A stretch of 64,000 nucleotides of DNA from Duganella flavida (GCF_009857445.1 NZ_WWCN01000011.1:124001-188000); one strand, 5' to 3'; numbered from the stretch's first letter, positions 42,612 through 51,939 are shown. Notes: generated from the letters alone by a model not told the origin. Numbers and translations are program-made.

Positions 42612-44167
42612 GCAGGCAGGTGGCGCTGGCCGGGCCTTGGGACCTGGTCGTGATCGGCGGCGGGATTACCGGCGCAGGTATTTTGCTGGAGGCGGCGCGA
42701 CGCGGTTTGCGTGTGCTGCTGGTGGAGCAGCGTGATTTTGCGTGGGGCACGTCGAGCAGGTCTTCAAAGCTGGTGCATGGCGGCTTACGGTATTTGAAGG
42801 AAGGCCAATTCGGCCTGACGCGCGAGTCGGTGCATGAGCGCGAGCACTTGCTACAGCAGGCGGCGGGTTTGGTGGAGCCGCAGAGTTTTGCGTTCGGCGA
42901 TTATGTGGGGCGCAAGCCGGGCAAGCGGGCGTTTTTGGTCGGACTCGCGATTTATGATCGCATGGCGGGCCAGCGTGGGCGGCACTATTTCGAGCGCGAT
43001 GAGTTTGTGGTGATGGCGCCGAATGTGGCGACCAAGGGCCTGCAAGGCGGCATGGTCTACACGGATGCCAAGACTGACGATGCGCGCTTGGTGCTGCGCG
43101 TGCTGCAAGAAGCACGTAAGCACGGCGGCGTCGCCGTCAACTACATGGCTGTTGAATCGCTGCTGCACGAAGGCGAGGCTGGCAACGTGTGCGGCGTGCG
43201 ACTGCGCGACGGCTTGGGCGGCGCGCAGCACGAGGTTCGCGCGCGGCTGGTAATCAGCGCGACGGGTGCATGGGCCGACCGCTTGCGCGCGACCGAGGGT
43301 GCTGGACATCGCCTGCGGCCTTTGCGCGGAAGTCATCTGGTGCTGCCGGCGTGGCGGCTGCCGCTGGCGCAGGCGATTAGTTTGATGCACCCGGTGGATG
43401 GCCGCCCGGTGTTTGCCTATCCTTGGGAAGGCGTTACGCTGGTTGGCACGACGGACGTCGACCACGCCGACGACCTGTCACGCGAAGCGGCCATCACGCG
43501 CGCGGAATGCGATTACCTGATGGCCGCCTTGCGCACCCAATTCCCGCAACTGAACCTGACCGACGACGACATCATCGCCACCTACGCCGGCGTGCGTCCC
43601 GTGATCGACAGCGGCCAAGCCGATCCCTCCAAAGAAACGCGTGACCACGCATTGTGGCTGGAACACGGCCTGCTTACCGTCACCGGCGGCAAGCTGACCA
43701 CCTTCCGCGTGATCGCACTTGATGCACTCAAGCTGGCGGCCACACGTCTCCCGGAGCTGCAAGGGCAACTGACGCCGCAGCCGGTGTTCGCCGCCGCACC
43801 GCCGCTGCGCTACACGCCCGAACTCCCGCCCGGCCAGGCGCAGCGCCTGCAAGGCCGTTACGGGGCGGCAGCGCAAGCGCTGGTCGATGCCGCGCAAGCC
43901 GGCGAACTCGCATATATCCGCGGCACCGAAACCATCTGGGCGCAGCTGCGCTGGGCCGCGCGCAAGGAAGACGTGTGCAAGCTGGAAGACCTGCTGCTGC
44001 GCCGCACCCGCATCGGCATCCAGCTGCGCGGCGGCGGCATTGACATCCTGCCGCGCATCCGCAGCATCTGCCAGCTGGAACTCGGCTGGAGCGATGAGCG
44101 ATGGGACGCTGAGCAAACAGACTACCTGGCCCTGTGGACCACGCATTACAATTTACCAAAACAATAA
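42608..44167 (+). CDS. glpD: Glycerol-3-phosphate dehydrogenase (FAD, quinone-linked)
   Basis: 519 residues. The dinucleotide motif VVIGGGITGAGILLEAARRG (about 15-34) is followed by the GlpD segment DFAWGTSSRSSKLVHGGLRY. GTTDVDHADD occurs in the substrate domain, and the C-terminal DAO_C domain includes the later part (about 390-519). The enzyme oxidises sn-glycerol 3-phosphate to DHAP at the inner membrane. It overlaps the AGPS-like gene by 4 bp and is followed 11 bp later by the kinase. A chromosome may hold another glpD with glpFK; this operon looks like a specialised second copy. Confidence 0.88.
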   Translation: MSRQVALAGPWDLVVIGGGITGAGILLEAARRGLRVLLVEQRDFAWGTSSRSSKLVHGGLRYLKEGQFGLTRESVHEREHLLQQAAGLVEPQSFAFGDYVGRKPGKRAFLVGLAIYDRMAGQRGRHYFERDEFVVMAPNVATKGLQGGMVYTDAKTDDARLVLRVLQEARKHGGVAVNYMAVESLLHEGEAGNVCGVRLRDGLGGAQHEVRARLVISATGAWADRLRATEGAGHRLRPLRGSHLVLPAWRLPLAQAISLMHPVDGRPVFAYPWEGVTLVGTTDVDHADDLSREAAITRAECDYLMAALRTQFPQLNLTDDDIIATYAGVRPVIDSGQADPSKETRDHALWLEHGLLTVTGGKLTTFRVIALDALKLAATRLPELQGQLTPQPVFAAAPPLRYTPELPPGQAQRLQGRYGAAAQALVDAAQAGELAYIRGTETIWAQLRWAARKEDVCKLEDLLLRRTRIGIQLRGGGIDILPRIRSICQLELGWSDERWDAEQTDYLALWTTHYNLPKQ

Positions 44168-44178
44168 CGAGACATCAC

Positions 44179-45741
44179 ATGGCAGACCAATACCTGCTCG
44201 CTATCGACAACGGCACCCAAAGCGTGCGCGCCTTGCTATTCGATTTGAACGGCAATCTCGCCGCCAAATCGCAAATCCACCTGCAAGCCTATTTTTCCGA
44301 ACATCCCGGCTGGGCCGAGCATGATGCTGAAGGCTATTGGGATGCCGTGGCAGCTGCCTGCCAGCAGCTCTGGCGTTCTACCGATATCCCGCGCAGCGCC
44401 GTCCAAGGTGTGGCCGTCACCACCCAGCGCGGCACTGTCGTGAATCTTGATCGTGACGGCAAGGTGCTGCGCCCCGCCATCACATGGCTGGACCAGCGCC
44501 GCGTCGGCAAGCAAAAGCCACTCAGCCTGTTGTGGCGCACCGCCTTCAAACTGGCGCGCGTGGAAGGCACCATCGAATACTTCCGCCGCGAAGCGGAGAT
44601 CAACTGGATCGCCGAGCACCAGCCAGACATCTGGAACAAGACGCACAAATACCTGCTGCTCTCCGGCTTCCTCAACTACCGCCTGTGCGGACGTCACGTT
44701 GATTCGATTGGCTCGCAAGTCGCCTACCTGCCGTTTGATTACAAGCGCCATCAGTGGGCCGGTGCGCGCGACTGGAAATGGGAAGCGCTGAAAGTCCGTG
44801 CCGACATGCTGCCCGAGTTGGTGGCACCGGGCACCATCATCGGCGCCATCACCGCCGCCGCCGCGGAAGCGACCGGCATCCCGCAAGGCACGCCGCTGGT
44901 GGCTGCAGCCGCCGACAAGGCTTGTGAAGTCATCGGCGCGGGCAGTCTTGAGCCGCACATCGCCTGCCTGAGCTACGGCACTACGGCCACCATCAATACC
45001 ACCAGCAAAAAGTACGTCGAAGTCACACCCTTCATTCCGCCATATCCTGCGGCGGTGCCGGGCGCGTACAGCACCGAGGTGCAGATCTTCCGCGGCTATT
45101 GGATGGTCAACTGGTTCAAGGAGCAGTTCGGCCATCTTGAACAGATGGCCGGTGCGGAGCAGGGCATGGCGCCGGAGGCCATGTTCGACCAGCTGGTGAA
45201 CGAAGTGCCGCCTGGTTCCATGGGGCTGATGCTGCAGCCGTACTGGAGTCCCGGCATTCGCATTCCGGGGCCGGAAGCCAAGGGCGCAATGATCGGCTTT
45301 GGTGACGTGCACACGCGTGCACACATGTATCGGGCCATCCTCGAAGGCCTGGCCTATGCGCTAAGGGAAGGGAAGGAGCGCATCGAAAAGCGCAGCGGCG
45401 TGGCGGTGACGGAACTGCGCATCGCCGGCGGCGGTTCGCAAAGCGACGCGGCCATGCAGCTGACGGCCGACATCTTCGGCTTGCCCGCTGCTCGCGCACA
45501 CGTCTACGAAACCTCGGGACTGGGCGCGGCGATTGCGATTGCGGCAGGTCTTGGCTTGCACAAGGACTTTGAAACCGCCACCCGCGCCATGACGCGCAAG
45601 GGCCGCGTATTCCATCCCATTGCCGCCAACCAGAAAATCTACGACCAGCTGTACCGGCGCGTCTACCTCAATATGTACAAACAGCTGCAGCCGATGTACC
45701 AGCAAATCGCCGATATTACCGGTTACCCGGAACAGCTCTGA
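44179..45741 (+). CDS. FGGY-family carbohydrate kinase
   Basis: 520 residues with the phosphate-1 motif LLAIDNGTQSVRALLFDLNG (about 5-24). WLDQRRVGKQ is a sugar-binding segment, and the C-terminal ATPase half has RIAGGGSQSDAAMQLTADIF. It belongs to the FGGY superfamily with glycerol, xylulose and ribulose kinases. Its placement with glpD suggests glycerol or a related polyol, but its divergence from GlpK makes the substrate uncertain. The ATG at 44179 follows the glpD stop by 11 bp. Its end overlaps the convergent GGDEF gene by 26 bp. Confidence 0.83.
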   Translation: MADQYLLAIDNGTQSVRALLFDLNGNLAAKSQIHLQAYFSEHPGWAEHDAEGYWDAVAAACQQLWRSTDIPRSAVQGVAVTTQRGTVVNLDRDGKVLRPAITWLDQRRVGKQKPLSLLWRTAFKLARVEGTIEYFRREAEINWIAEHQPDIWNKTHKYLLLSGFLNYRLCGRHVDSIGSQVAYLPFDYKRHQWAGARDWKWEALKVRADMLPELVAPGTIIGAITAAAAEATGIPQGTPLVAAAADKACEVIGAGSLEPHIACLSYGTTATINTTSKKYVEVTPFIPPYPAAVPGAYSTEVQIFRGYWMVNWFKEQFGHLEQMAGAEQGMAPEAMFDQLVNEVPPGSMGLMLQPYWSPGIRIPGPEAKGAMIGFGDVHTRAHMYRAILEGLAYALREGKERIEKRSGVAVTELRIAGGGSQSDAAMQLTADIFGLPAARAHVYETSGLGAAIAIAAGLGLHKDFETATRAMTRKGRVFHPIAANQKIYDQLYRRVYLNMYKQLQPMYQQIADITGYPEQL

Positions 45742-47089
45742 CCAGGTTCTTGACGGCGGCCAGTGAGGCGCCGCTGGATTTGGTGGCTTGCACCTGATTG
45801 CGGCCGCCTTCCTTGGCCGAGTACATGGCACGGTCGGCGGCGACGAACAGCGATTCGGTGTTGTCCAGCTGGTGCGGATGGATGGTCGCCACGCCGATGC
45901 TCACCGTCAGCCACGCCGAGGTGGTCGAACGCGGATGGGGAAGCTGCAGCGATTCAATGTGCGCGCGGATCGATTCGGCCAGCAGGTAGGCCGAATCGCC
46001 GTCGGTTTCCGCAAACAGCAGCACGAATTCCTCGCCGCCGTGGCGCGCCGCCAGGTCGGTCGGCCGCAGCGCGTGCGAGGCGATGGCTTGCGCTACTTGC
46101 TGCAGGCAGGCGTCACCGGCCGAGTGGCCCAGCGTGTCGTTGTACAGTTTGAAGTGGTCCACGTCCAGCACCACCAGCGACAAAGGCTGGCCGCTGCGCA
46201 TGGCGCGCTGCCATTCTTTTTCGAGGAAGGTGTCGAAGTGGCGGCGATTGGCGATCTTGGTCAGCGGGTCGACCATCGCTGCGCGCTGCAGCGCATCTTC
46301 TGATTGCTTGTGGTGCGTGATGTCGTGCAGCAGGCCGATAAACAGCGGCTGGCGCAAATACATCGGCGTCAGCGTCAGGTCCATGCATACCGAGCTGCCG
46401 TTGCGGTGGCGGATGATCACTTCGCGCGTGCCGTGATTGTGCGCCGTGTGCGGTGCGGCGGCGTAGCGGGCGAAGTAGTCGAGGTATTCCTGCGCCACCA
46501 GTGGATTCAGCAAGTCGGTAATGCTGCGTCCCGCCAGCGGCTCCACCTGGTAGCCCAGGTATTTGTCACAGGCCGGGTTGGTCATCTGGATGCGGCCATC
46601 GGCTTCGATGATCAGCAAGCCCTCGGCCATGTTGTTGACGATGGTGCGCAGGCGCTCGGCCTGTTCTTCATGGGTCTCGCTCTTGCTGCGGATTTGCAGT
46701 TGCGTACGCACGCGCGCGCTTACTTCCGGCATGCGCAACGGCTTGCTGATGTAATCGACCGCGCCGATATCGAAACCAGCCACCACATCGTCGGTGCCAG
46801 TGCGCGCGCTCATGAAGATGACGGGAATGCGCTGCGTCGATGCCTGGCTTTTCAACTGGCGGCAGGTCTCGTAACCGTCCATGCCCGGCATGACGATGTC
46901 CAGCAAAATCAAATCAGGATGGACGCGCTGCGCGATTTTCAGCGCGCGCTCGCCGGAGGTCGCGACAAAAGTCTGGTAGCCCTGCTGGACCAGCATCTTG
47001 CGCAGCGCCCCGAGATTTTCAGGTGCATCATCAACGATCAATATCGCGGCATCGCGCCGCGTGGCGTAGCTTAGACTTCCAGGAATCAT
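45716..47089 (-). CDS. Response regulator with PAS and GGDEF domains (diguanylate cyclase)
   Basis: 457 residues. The receiver domain (about 14-130) has D64 as phosphoacceptor (LILLDIVMPGMDG) and SARTG with K near residue 113. A PAS domain (about 150-265) contains NMAEGLLIIEADGRIQMTNP. The GGDEF domain (about 285-435) has active-site GGEEF at 351-355, preceded at the right distance by an RxxD product-inhibition site (RPTD, 342-345). It should make c-di-GMP under phosphorelay control, with feedback inhibition. No partner kinase is adjacent. It could tune the flagellar or pilus functions encoded elsewhere in the window. Confidence 0.9.
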   Translation of the reverse strand: MIPGSLSYATRRDAAILIVDDAPENLGALRKMLVQQGYQTFVATSGERALKIAQRVHPDLILLDIVMPGMDGYETCRQLKSQASTQRIPVIFMSARTGTDDVVAGFDIGAVDYISKPLRMPEVSARVRTQLQIRSKSETHEEQAERLRTIVNNMAEGLLIIEADGRIQMTNPACDKYLGYQVEPLAGRSITDLLNPLVAQEYLDYFARYAAAPHTAHNHGTREVIIRHRNGSSVCMDLTLTPMYLRQPLFIGLLHDITHHKQSEDALQRAAMVDPLTKIANRRHFDTFLEKEWQRAMRSGQPLSLVVLDVDHFKLYNDTLGHSAGDACLQQVAQAIASHALRPTDLAARHGGEEFVLLFAETDGDSAYLLAESIRAHIESLQLPHPRSTTSAWLTVSIGVATIHPHQLDNTESLFVAADRAMYSAKEGGRNQVQATKSSGASLAAVKNLVRAVPGNR

Positions 47090-47462
47090 TGGGAATCGCC
47101 TTTAACCTGGTGGGTTGCGTTGGCGTGAGACGGCAGTTGCGCGGGTGGGCAACGGCGAGGGCAAGCGAAGGTGATGGGTACGCGTTTCAACAAGGGCACG
47201 CCTGATATGAAAGTGACTATCCGTCCAAATCATAACGCGTTGCAAGGGTTGCCGGGGAAAAATAATCCAGCGATTTTCGAGGATAGTCTCGGTTGTGCCG
47301 AAGCGCAGCCAGACTTGCGCCTATTGGTATAAGTAATGTTGGCGGGATGCTAAAGGATTCAGGTGTTTTTGTGACTATTGGTGATAAAGTCAGCGCCGGC
47401 GGTGTTGTATTTTTGTGGGCGGCGAGCGCCGCCCACGGATGTTGCGAATGTGCTGCTAGTGC
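47090..47462. other. Intergenic region with one strong hairpin
   Basis: This 373-bp gap separates the GGDEF gene from the aminotransferase gene. I see no convincing reading frame in it. Near the aminotransferase end is a perfect hairpin, GTGGGCGGCG-AG-CGCCGCCCAC (47415-47436). A TTTT run precedes it on the plus strand, so on the minus strand the stem is followed by A's, not T's, and it is not a classic terminator for the minus-strand gene. The remainder presumably holds the GGDEF promoter; no clear -10/-35 pair was found. Confidence 0.5.
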
Positions 47463-48656
47463 TTAGATCTTGGCGGCGATCAGTTTGCCGAGGATCTCGA
47501 TGCCCTGGCGGATACGCTCCGGCGGCACGGTCACGAAGGACAGACGCAGGGTGTTGGTTTCCGGCTCGTTGGCGTAGAACGGCGAACCTGGTACGAAGGC
47601 CACTTTCTGCGCGATCGCTTCATCCAGCAGCTGCATGGCGTTGATATGCTTCGGCAGCGTAACCCAGATGAACATGCCGCCTTCCGGTTTGGTCCACTCG
47701 ACGCTGGCCGGGAAGTGCTGGGCCATTGCGTCCAGCATGACCTGGCACTGGTCGCCGTACAGGGCGCGGATTTTTGGAATGTGCTGGTCGAGGAAACCAT
47801 CCTTGATGACTTCGTGCACCACCATCTGGGTCAGCTGCGAAGTGTGCAGGTCGGCCGCTTGCTTGGCCAGTTCCAGGCGGCGTGCCAGTGGCAGCGGGGC
47901 GCAAACATAACCGAGGCGGATGCCAGGGGTCAGCACCTTGGAGAAGGAGCCCATGTAGATTACGCCGTCCGGGTTCATCGCCACCATCTTCGGCGATGGC
48001 TCGCCCTTGTAGCTCAGCGAGCCATAAGGATCATCTTCGATCAGCGGCAGGCCGTGACGGGCGCAGGTTTCCACCAGTTCCAGGCGGCGCTCAACCGACA
48101 GCGAACGGCCGGTTGGGTTCTGGAAGTTAGGCAGGGAGTACAGCAGGCGCGCGCCTTCTGCCACGGCGTCGATCGACGATGGCACCAGGCCATGTTCGTC
48201 GGTGGCCACCGATTTGAATTCCGGCAGGTAGACCGAGAACGCTTGCAGGGCGCCCAGGTAGGACGGGGTCTCTACCAGTACGCGGCTGCCTTCGTCGATC
48301 AGCACTTTGCCCAGCAGGTCCAGTGCTTGCTGCGAACCGGAGGTCATCAGGATTTGTTCAGGGACGATCTTGGCGCCGCCGGTCGACAGCGAGTCGGCGA
48401 TCCATTGACGCAGCGGGGTGTAGCCGTCGGTCGGACCGTATTGCAGGGCCACTTTACCGTTCTGGGTCAGCACCTTGTCGTAGGCGACTTTCATTTCTTC
48501 GACCGGGAAGGTGGCAGGCGATGGCAGGCCGCCGGCGAAGGAGATGATCTCTGGCTGCTGCGTGATCTTCAGGATCTCGCGGATGAAGGAAGCTTGCAGC
48601 TGCTCGGCGCGTTCAGCGAAGCGCCATTCGATCGGGTTTGGATTTTCGATTTTCAT
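47463..48656 (-). CDS. PLP-dependent aminotransferase (2-aminoadipate/aromatic type)
   Basis: 397 residues, fold-type I. It contains FAGGLPSPATFPVEEMK near the start, LPNFQNPTGRSLSVERR and the cofactor lysine in YMGSFSKVLTPGIRLGY. This is the LysN/AruH-like group, which includes 2-aminoadipate and branched-chain or aromatic aminotransferases; the substrate cannot be assigned. It lacks the GntR domain of MocR proteins. It is 30 bp downstream of a RidA-family gene. RidA removes reactive enamine/imine intermediates made by PLP enzymes, so the pairing is functionally sensible. Confidence 0.86.
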   Translation of the reverse strand: MKIENPNPIEWRFAERAEQLQASFIREILKITQQPEIISFAGGLPSPATFPVEEMKVAYDKVLTQNGKVALQYGPTDGYTPLRQWIADSLSTGGAKIVPEQILMTSGSQQALDLLGKVLIDEGSRVLVETPSYLGALQAFSVYLPEFKSVATDEHGLVPSSIDAVAEGARLLYSLPNFQNPTGRSLSVERRLELVETCARHGLPLIEDDPYGSLSYKGEPSPKMVAMNPDGVIYMGSFSKVLTPGIRLGYVCAPLPLARRLELAKQAADLHTSQLTQMVVHEVIKDGFLDQHIPKIRALYGDQCQVMLDAMAQHFPASVEWTKPEGGMFIWVTLPKHINAMQLLDEAIAQKVAFVPGSPFYANEPETNTLRLSFVTVPPERIRQGIEILGKLIAAKI

Positions 48657-48686
48657 ACTTGTCTCACTAAGGGATGCTATTTGTAC

Positions 48687-49148
48687 TTACGCGACTTCTG
48701 CGATCAATTCGATTTCCACGCAGGCGCCCAGCGGGATTTGCGCCACGCCGAAGGCCGAGCGGGCGTGCTTGCCGGCGTCGCCGAAGACTTCGCCCAGCAG
48801 CTCGGAAGCGCCGTTGGTGACCAGGTGCTGTTCGGTGAAGTCTGGGGTGGAATTCACCAGGCTCATCACTTTGACGATGCGCTTGACGCGGGTCAGGTCG
48901 CCGCCGACGGCCGCTTGCAGGGTGCCGATCAAGTCGATGGCGATGGCCCGCGCGGCGGCCTTGCCTTCAGCGGTGTCGATGTTCTTGCCCAGCTGGCCGA
49001 CCCATACGCTGCCGTCGGCGCGTTTGGCGATGTGACCCGATAGGAATACCAGATTGCCGGTTTGGGCGTACATGACGTAGGCGGCGGCTGGCGTAGCCGG
49101 TGCTGCCAGGGTGATATCAAGCGCTTTTAGTTTTTCGTAAACAGACAT
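48687..49148 (-). CDS. RidA-family enamine/imine deaminase
   Basis: 153 residues of the YjgF/YER057c/UK114 fold. It belongs to the longer subgroup beginning MSVYEKLKALDITL, with AYVMYAQTGNLVFLSGHIAK and TRVKRIVKVMSLVNSTPDF. The last helix holds GASELLGEVFGDAGKHARSA. The usual catalytic Arg in the motif R(S/T)xxx near the C-terminus is seen as HARSAFGVAQIPLG. It would hydrolyse 2-aminoacrylate-like or other imines. It is the first gene of a two-gene unit with the aminotransferase. Confidence 0.87.
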   Translation of the reverse strand: MSVYEKLKALDITLAAPATPAAAYVMYAQTGNLVFLSGHIAKRADGSVWVGQLGKNIDTAEGKAAARAIAIDLIGTLQAAVGGDLTRVKRIVKVMSLVNSTPDFTEQHLVTNGASELLGEVFGDAGKHARSAFGVAQIPLGACVEIELIAEVA

Positions 49149-49249
49149 GTGGTTTCCAGTTGTTAGATGTTTTTTGTGTTGAGACTGATATTGTACTCTT
49201 GCCGCAGGGGATGCTCACAATAGAGGCAAAATCAAGATACTGTATGGTG

Positions 49250-50188
49250 TCAGCCCCGTTTTACCTGCATTTTGCGGCCCGTGCCCACCACCGCGATGAC
49301 GGCAATTGCGAAGATGACAGTTTGCCATTCCAGCGCCTCGCCCAGCACCACGGTAGCCGCCAGTACAGATAGAAAGGGCTGCACTAACTGTACTTGGCCG
49401 ACCCGCGCCACTCCACCCAGCGCCATGCCGCGATACCAGAAGAAGAATCCGATAAACATTGAAAATACTGAAACGTAGGCGAAGCCGGTCCATGCGGCGG
49501 CGCTGGCGTGGGCGATTTGCGGCGCCTCGTGCCACGCCAGCCAGCCGACGACCGGCAGCAGCAGCGGCGCGGCCAGCACCAGCGCCCAGCAGATGGTTTG
49601 CTGTCCACCCAGCGTTTGCGAAAGGCAGCCGCCGGCGGCGTAGCCCATGGCTGCCAGCAGTACAGCCAGGAAGATGGCGATATCGGCCGCGTGCAGAGTG
49701 CCGCCGCTCTGGCGTAGCGCAAAGCCTGCTACCAGTACAGAGCCTAAGATGGCCATGATCCAGAAGCCTTTGGACGGTTTTTCACCGCCCAGCAGGGCCG
49801 CGAACATGGCAGTGGCCAGCGGCAGTACACCGACCAGTACAGCGCCGTGGGCGGCGGGCAGGCTGCGCATGGCGACGGAAGTCAGCCACGGAAAGCCAAT
49901 CACGCAGCCGATGGCGACCATCGCCAGTGCGGGCAGGGCGCTGCGCGGTGGCAGCGGCGCGCGTTTCCAGTACAGCCAGCCGCCGGCCAGTACAGCTGCC
50001 GCCAGCGCGCGGCCGAGGGCAACGAACATCGGCGACAGGCCGTCGGCGCTGGTCCCTGCGCCTACGGCCAGCCGGGTGAAGGGGAGCGTCAGGCTGAAGA
50101 TGGCGACGCCGATCAGGCCGAGCAGCATGCCGTTCGTTTCGTCGCTCCAGCGGCGGTGGGTGGTAAGAGTGGGTGCGATAGGATTCAT
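49250..50188 (-). CDS. EamA-family (DMT) transporter, probable MocR target
   Basis: 312 residues with ten hydrophobic segments in two five-helix halves, as in EamA/RhaT-type exporters (e.g. MLLGLIGVAIFSLTLPFTRL and FLSVLAATVVLGEALEWQTV). It probably exports an amino acid or metabolite. It is divergent from a MocR regulator with 76 bp between starts. Its coding strand carries seven copies of CTGTACTGG or a near match, mostly in Ala/Ser/Gly-Val-Leu contexts using the codon pair GTA-CTG. Two more lie in its promoter. Other Val-Leu pairs in the gene use GTG-CTG, so the word, not the protein, seems to be conserved. Confidence 0.85.
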   Translation of the reverse strand: MNPIAPTLTTHRRWSDETNGMLLGLIGVAIFSLTLPFTRLAVGAGTSADGLSPMFVALGRALAAAVLAGGWLYWKRAPLPPRSALPALAMVAIGCVIGFPWLTSVAMRSLPAAHGAVLVGVLPLATAMFAALLGGEKPSKGFWIMAILGSVLVAGFALRQSGGTLHAADIAIFLAVLLAAMGYAAGGCLSQTLGGQQTICWALVLAAPLLLPVVGWLAWHEAPQIAHASAAAWTGFAYVSVFSMFIGFFFWYRGMALGGVARVGQVQLVQPFLSVLAATVVLGEALEWQTVIFAIAVIAVVGTGRKMQVKRG

Positions 50189-50210
50189 GGTTTAATCCTA
50201 CGTGACAAAA

Positions 50211-50230
50211 CCAGTACAGTGCCAGTACAC
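50211..50230. promoter_or_regulatory. Direct repeat CCAGTACAG/CCAGTACAC, candidate MocR operator
   Basis: Two copies of the 9-mer lie 11 bp apart (50211-50219 and 50222-50230) in the 76-bp gap between the EamA gene and the MocR gene, about one helical turn. TTGACA follows at 50231-50236, a good -35 for the MocR gene, though no -10 at 17 bp is clear. MocR-type regulators generally bind direct repeats near the promoter of a divergent gene. Binding here is inferred. Confidence 0.6.
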
Positions 50231-50264
50231 TTGACAACATAATTCCTCATACTGTGACGGTAAA

Positions 50265-51881
50265 ATGACCAATACACGACCACGCACTTCCCTGTTGGGC
50301 GCCGCCGCAGCAGCAGCGGCGGAGGCAGTCAATGAGGCGCTGGCCGCCGCACACGCCCGTTCAATCGCGGCACAGACGCCCGGGCCTGCGGTGGCGTCCG
50401 TGCCGGTGTCGGCACCGCCCAAGCCCGCAGCAGGGCCGATGATCGGTTTGCTGCTGCGCGAATCGGGCGAAACGCTGATCGACCAGATCGTGCGTTCGGT
50501 GGCGGCGCGCATCGACGACCGTCTGCTGCGCGGCGGCGCGCGCATGCCGTCGATCCGCTCATTCGCGGCTTCGCACAATGTGTCGGCATTTACCGTGGTG
50601 GCCGCGTACGACAAACTGGTGGCCACCGGTTATCTTGAGTCGCGCCGCGGCGCAGGATTTTTCGTGCGTGAGCGGCCGGCGATGGCGCTTAACCACGCCG
50701 ACAGCGGTGCGGCGGTCGCCCCGCTGCGCGCCGCACAATCGGGCTTCGATTCCAAGCCGATTGACGTAGTCTGGCTAGTACGGAATATGTTCCGCCAGAT
50801 GCCGCACCAGCAAATGCCCGGCTCCGGCGTGATGCCGCCCGAGTGGCTGGATGGCCCGGCCATCGCCAATGCGCTGCGTGCCGTCAGCCGCCAGAATCCT
50901 AATCTGCTCCTGAGCTATGGCGTGCCGCAAGGCTTCCTGCCACTGCGCCAGCAGCTGCAGCACAAATTGGCGGAACTGGAAATCGCCGCTGCGCCGGAGC
51001 AAATCGTCACCACTGCCGGCGTGACGCAAGCGCTGGACATGGTGGCGCGCGAATTCACCCGTCCTGGCGACACCATCTTCGTCGACGATCCGGCCTGGTT
51101 CCTGATGTTCGGCTCCTTCGCCGCGCTGGGGGCGAAAGTGATCGGCATCCCGCGCTTGGCCGACGGCCCGGATATCGCGCGACTGGCGGAGCTGGCGGCG
51201 CTGCACAATCCCAAGCTGTACATCATCAACTCCGTGCTGCACAACCCAAGTTCCACCTCGCTGTCGGCGGCCAAGGCCTTCCAGGTACTGCGTCTCTCCG
51301 AAGAACACGACTTCCTGATCGTGGAAGACGATATCTACTGCGACCTGCATCCCGGTAGCGCCGTGCAGCCGGCTACCCGATTGGCGGCGCTGGACCAGCT
51401 GCAGCGCGTGATCTATCTCGGCGGCTTCTCCAAGACCATGGCCGCCAACCTGCGAGTGGGCTTCATCGCCACCTCGGGCGAACGCGCCGAGCGGCTGGCT
51501 GACCGCAAGATGCTGTCCACGCTGACCACCAGCGATATCGGCGAACGCGTGGTGTACAAAGTGCTGTCCGAAGGCTCCTACCGCAAGCACGCCGACCGCA
51601 TGCGCGCGCGATTGGACGGTATCCGTGCCAAGGCCCTGCGCCAGATGGAGCGCGTCGGCCTGAAAGTAGATGCCTCGCCGCCGGCCGGTATGTTCGTCTG
51701 GGTCGATGCGGGCTGCGACACCAACGTCCTGACCGAGCGCGCCATGGCGCACAACCTGCTGCTGGCGCCGGGCAGCCTGTTCTCGCCCAAGCAGCTGCCG
51801 TCCACCCGCATGCGCCTGAACGTGGCGGCGATGCAGGAACCAGCCATCTGGCGCTTCCTTGAGCGGGAACTCTTGAAATAG
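50265..51881 (+). CDS. MocR-type regulator (GntR HTH + aminotransferase-like domain)
   Basis: 538 residues. An Ala-rich N-terminal extension (about 1-60) is unusual for the family. A GntR winged helix-turn-helix (about 68-135, MPSIRSFAASHNVSAFTVV) is followed by a fold-type I aminotransferase-like domain (about 165-538). That domain has VEDDIYCDLHP and the PLP lysine in LGGFSKTMAANLRVGF. PLP or its adduct with an amino compound acts as effector. The divergent EamA gene is the likely target, with direct-repeat operators between them. The ATG at 50265 lies 35 bp past the operator. Confidence 0.9.
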   Translation: MTNTRPRTSLLGAAAAAAAEAVNEALAAAHARSIAAQTPGPAVASVPVSAPPKPAAGPMIGLLLRESGETLIDQIVRSVAARIDDRLLRGGARMPSIRSFAASHNVSAFTVVAAYDKLVATGYLESRRGAGFFVRERPAMALNHADSGAAVAPLRAAQSGFDSKPIDVVWLVRNMFRQMPHQQMPGSGVMPPEWLDGPAIANALRAVSRQNPNLLLSYGVPQGFLPLRQQLQHKLAELEIAAAPEQIVTTAGVTQALDMVAREFTRPGDTIFVDDPAWFLMFGSFAALGAKVIGIPRLADGPDIARLAELAALHNPKLYIINSVLHNPSSTSLSAAKAFQVLRLSEEHDFLIVEDDIYCDLHPGSAVQPATRLAALDQLQRVIYLGGFSKTMAANLRVGFIATSGERAERLADRKMLSTLTTSDIGERVVYKVLSEGSYRKHADRMRARLDGIRAKALRQMERVGLKVDASPPAGMFVWVDAGCDTNVLTERAMAHNLLLAPGSLFSPKQLPSTRMRLNVAAMQEPAIWRFLERELLK

Positions 51882-51939
51882 CCCTTATAATCCCCACGTC
51901 GTTTAAATCTCAACCAATCAACCATAAGACTATCTCCAA

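Noticed and set aside
47415..47436. Intrinsic terminator for the minus-strand aminotransferase gene
   Set aside because: The stem is perfect, but the T-run is on the wrong side for that gene, so it is kept only as an unexplained hairpin.
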